NCBI RefSeq assembly: GCF_004328075.1
Contig: NZ_SJFN01000002.1
Coordinates: 195,487 to 259,486 of the forward strand
Direction of reading: 5' to 3'
Length of the DNA stretch: 64,000 nucleotides
From: Siculibacillus lacustris
Lineage (GTDB): Bacteria; Pseudomonadota; Alphaproteobacteria; Rhizobiales; Ancalomicrobiaceae
Shown here: positions 63,764 to 64,000 of the stretch, piece after piece
Layout of the letters: each line of letters begins with the position of its first letter
How positions within the stretch are numbered: position 1 is the first letter of the stretch
Made by a program: the position numbers and the translations under genes
Notes under the pieces: generated by a model
Database searches by the model: none
The model's input: the letters and a program-made list of their open reading frames with translations, nothing else
Told to the model about the DNA's origin: nothing

Positions 63764-64000
63764 ATGTCCAAGGTGACCGCCCTTGCGGATGCCGTCGCGA
63801 AGATACCGGACGGCGCCACGCTGATGATCGGCGGGTTCATGGGTGTCGGTTCGCCCCATCGGGTGATCGACGAATTGGTGCGGCAGGGCAAACGCGACCT
63901 GACGATCATCGCCAACGACACGGCCCGCAAGGGCGTGGACATCGGCAAGCTGATCGACGCCGGCGCGGTCAAGCGTCTGGTCGCCTCGCACATCGGGCTC
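63764..64000 (+). CDS. atoD: 3-oxoacid CoA-transferase alpha subunit, N-terminal part (3' end outside window)
   Basis: Transfers CoA from acetyl-CoA or succinyl-CoA to acetoacetate or short-chain acids. 79 residues are visible from ATG 63764 (AGAGG upstream). The CoA-transferase family start is clear: ALADAVAKIPDGATLMIGGF, the oxyanion segment GGFMGVGSPHRVIDELV and DLTIIANDTARKGVDIGKL. The beta subunit and thiolase should follow outside the window. Driven by the sigma-54 promoter. Confidence 0.88.
   Translation, partial: MSKVTALADAVAKIPDGATLMIGGFMGVGSPHRVIDELVRQGKRDLTIIANDTARKGVDIGKLIDAGAVKRLVASHIGL

Overview
The window is a 64 kb piece of a high-GC alphaproteobacterial chromosome, most probably from Hyphomicrobiales (Rhizobiales). 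The evidence is a MucR/Ros-type regulator, a DivJ-like cell-cycle kinase followed by a peptidoglycan-binding protein, a DnaA-domain-IV-like HTH gene overlapping a DUF6456 gene, and DUF1491, DUF5330 and DUF2336 proteins. I cannot name a genus. I see no rRNA, tRNA, CRISPR array, insertion sequence or prophage. Codon use and GC look uniform, so this reads as core chromosome with metabolic islands.

Layout. 0-5 kb: partial DUF2336 gene, then the minus-strand run divJ-like kinase / peptidoglycan-binding protein / DUF1491, then DUF5330 and SufE. 5-8 kb: regulators (DnaA-like HTH + DUF6456, a DUF6477-like protein, MucR) and a long gene-free stretch. 8-22 kb: mixed housekeeping (oligopeptidase B, DUF2892 with a Crp/Fnr regulator, a response regulator, Fe-superoxide dismutase, an SNase-like protein, a branched-chain aminotransferase, a haloacid dehalogenase, the remnant of a phytase-like gene, a CorA transporter, an M20 peptidase, a HerA-like ATPase, DUF4332). 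22-36 kb: a LuxR-type regulator, then the B12-dependent propionate route (mutA, mutB, a free-standing DUF336/HbpS protein, a DUF1131 lipoprotein, meaB), a nucleoside hydrolase, an asparaginase and pyruvate carboxylase. 38-42 kb: trans-4-hydroxyproline catabolism (epimerase, D-Hyp oxidoreductase, deaminase) read away from a divergent GntR/FCD regulator across a shared palindrome.

42-55 kb is a complete histidine-utilisation island: hutC, hutI-hutH-hutG-hutF, a polar amino acid ABC transporter, a Rieske oxygenase translationally coupled to hutU, and hutD. Ten-base sites of the form TGYMTAGACA lie before hutC, before hutI and before the transporter, so one HutC regulon probably covers the island. 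With HutG and HutF but no HutE seen, the route is the five-step one (His, urocanate, imidazolonepropionate, formiminoglutamate, formylglutamate, glutamate). The Rieske oxygenase is not part of any known hut pathway and is the most interesting gene here.

55-64 kb: a cluster of GC-rich palindromic repeats, an agmatinase-type ureohydrolase, NnrS, UbiX and UbiD, then an AtoC/AtoS-type two-component pair. Divergent from atoS, a near-consensus sigma-54 promoter with an upstream perfect dyad precedes a CoA-transferase alpha subunit gene that runs off the window end. Together the island genes suggest an organism that feeds on amino acids (His, Hyp, Asn, branched-chain), nucleosides and short-chain acids and passes the carbon into the TCA cycle through glutamate, 2-oxoglutarate, succinyl-CoA and oxaloacetate.
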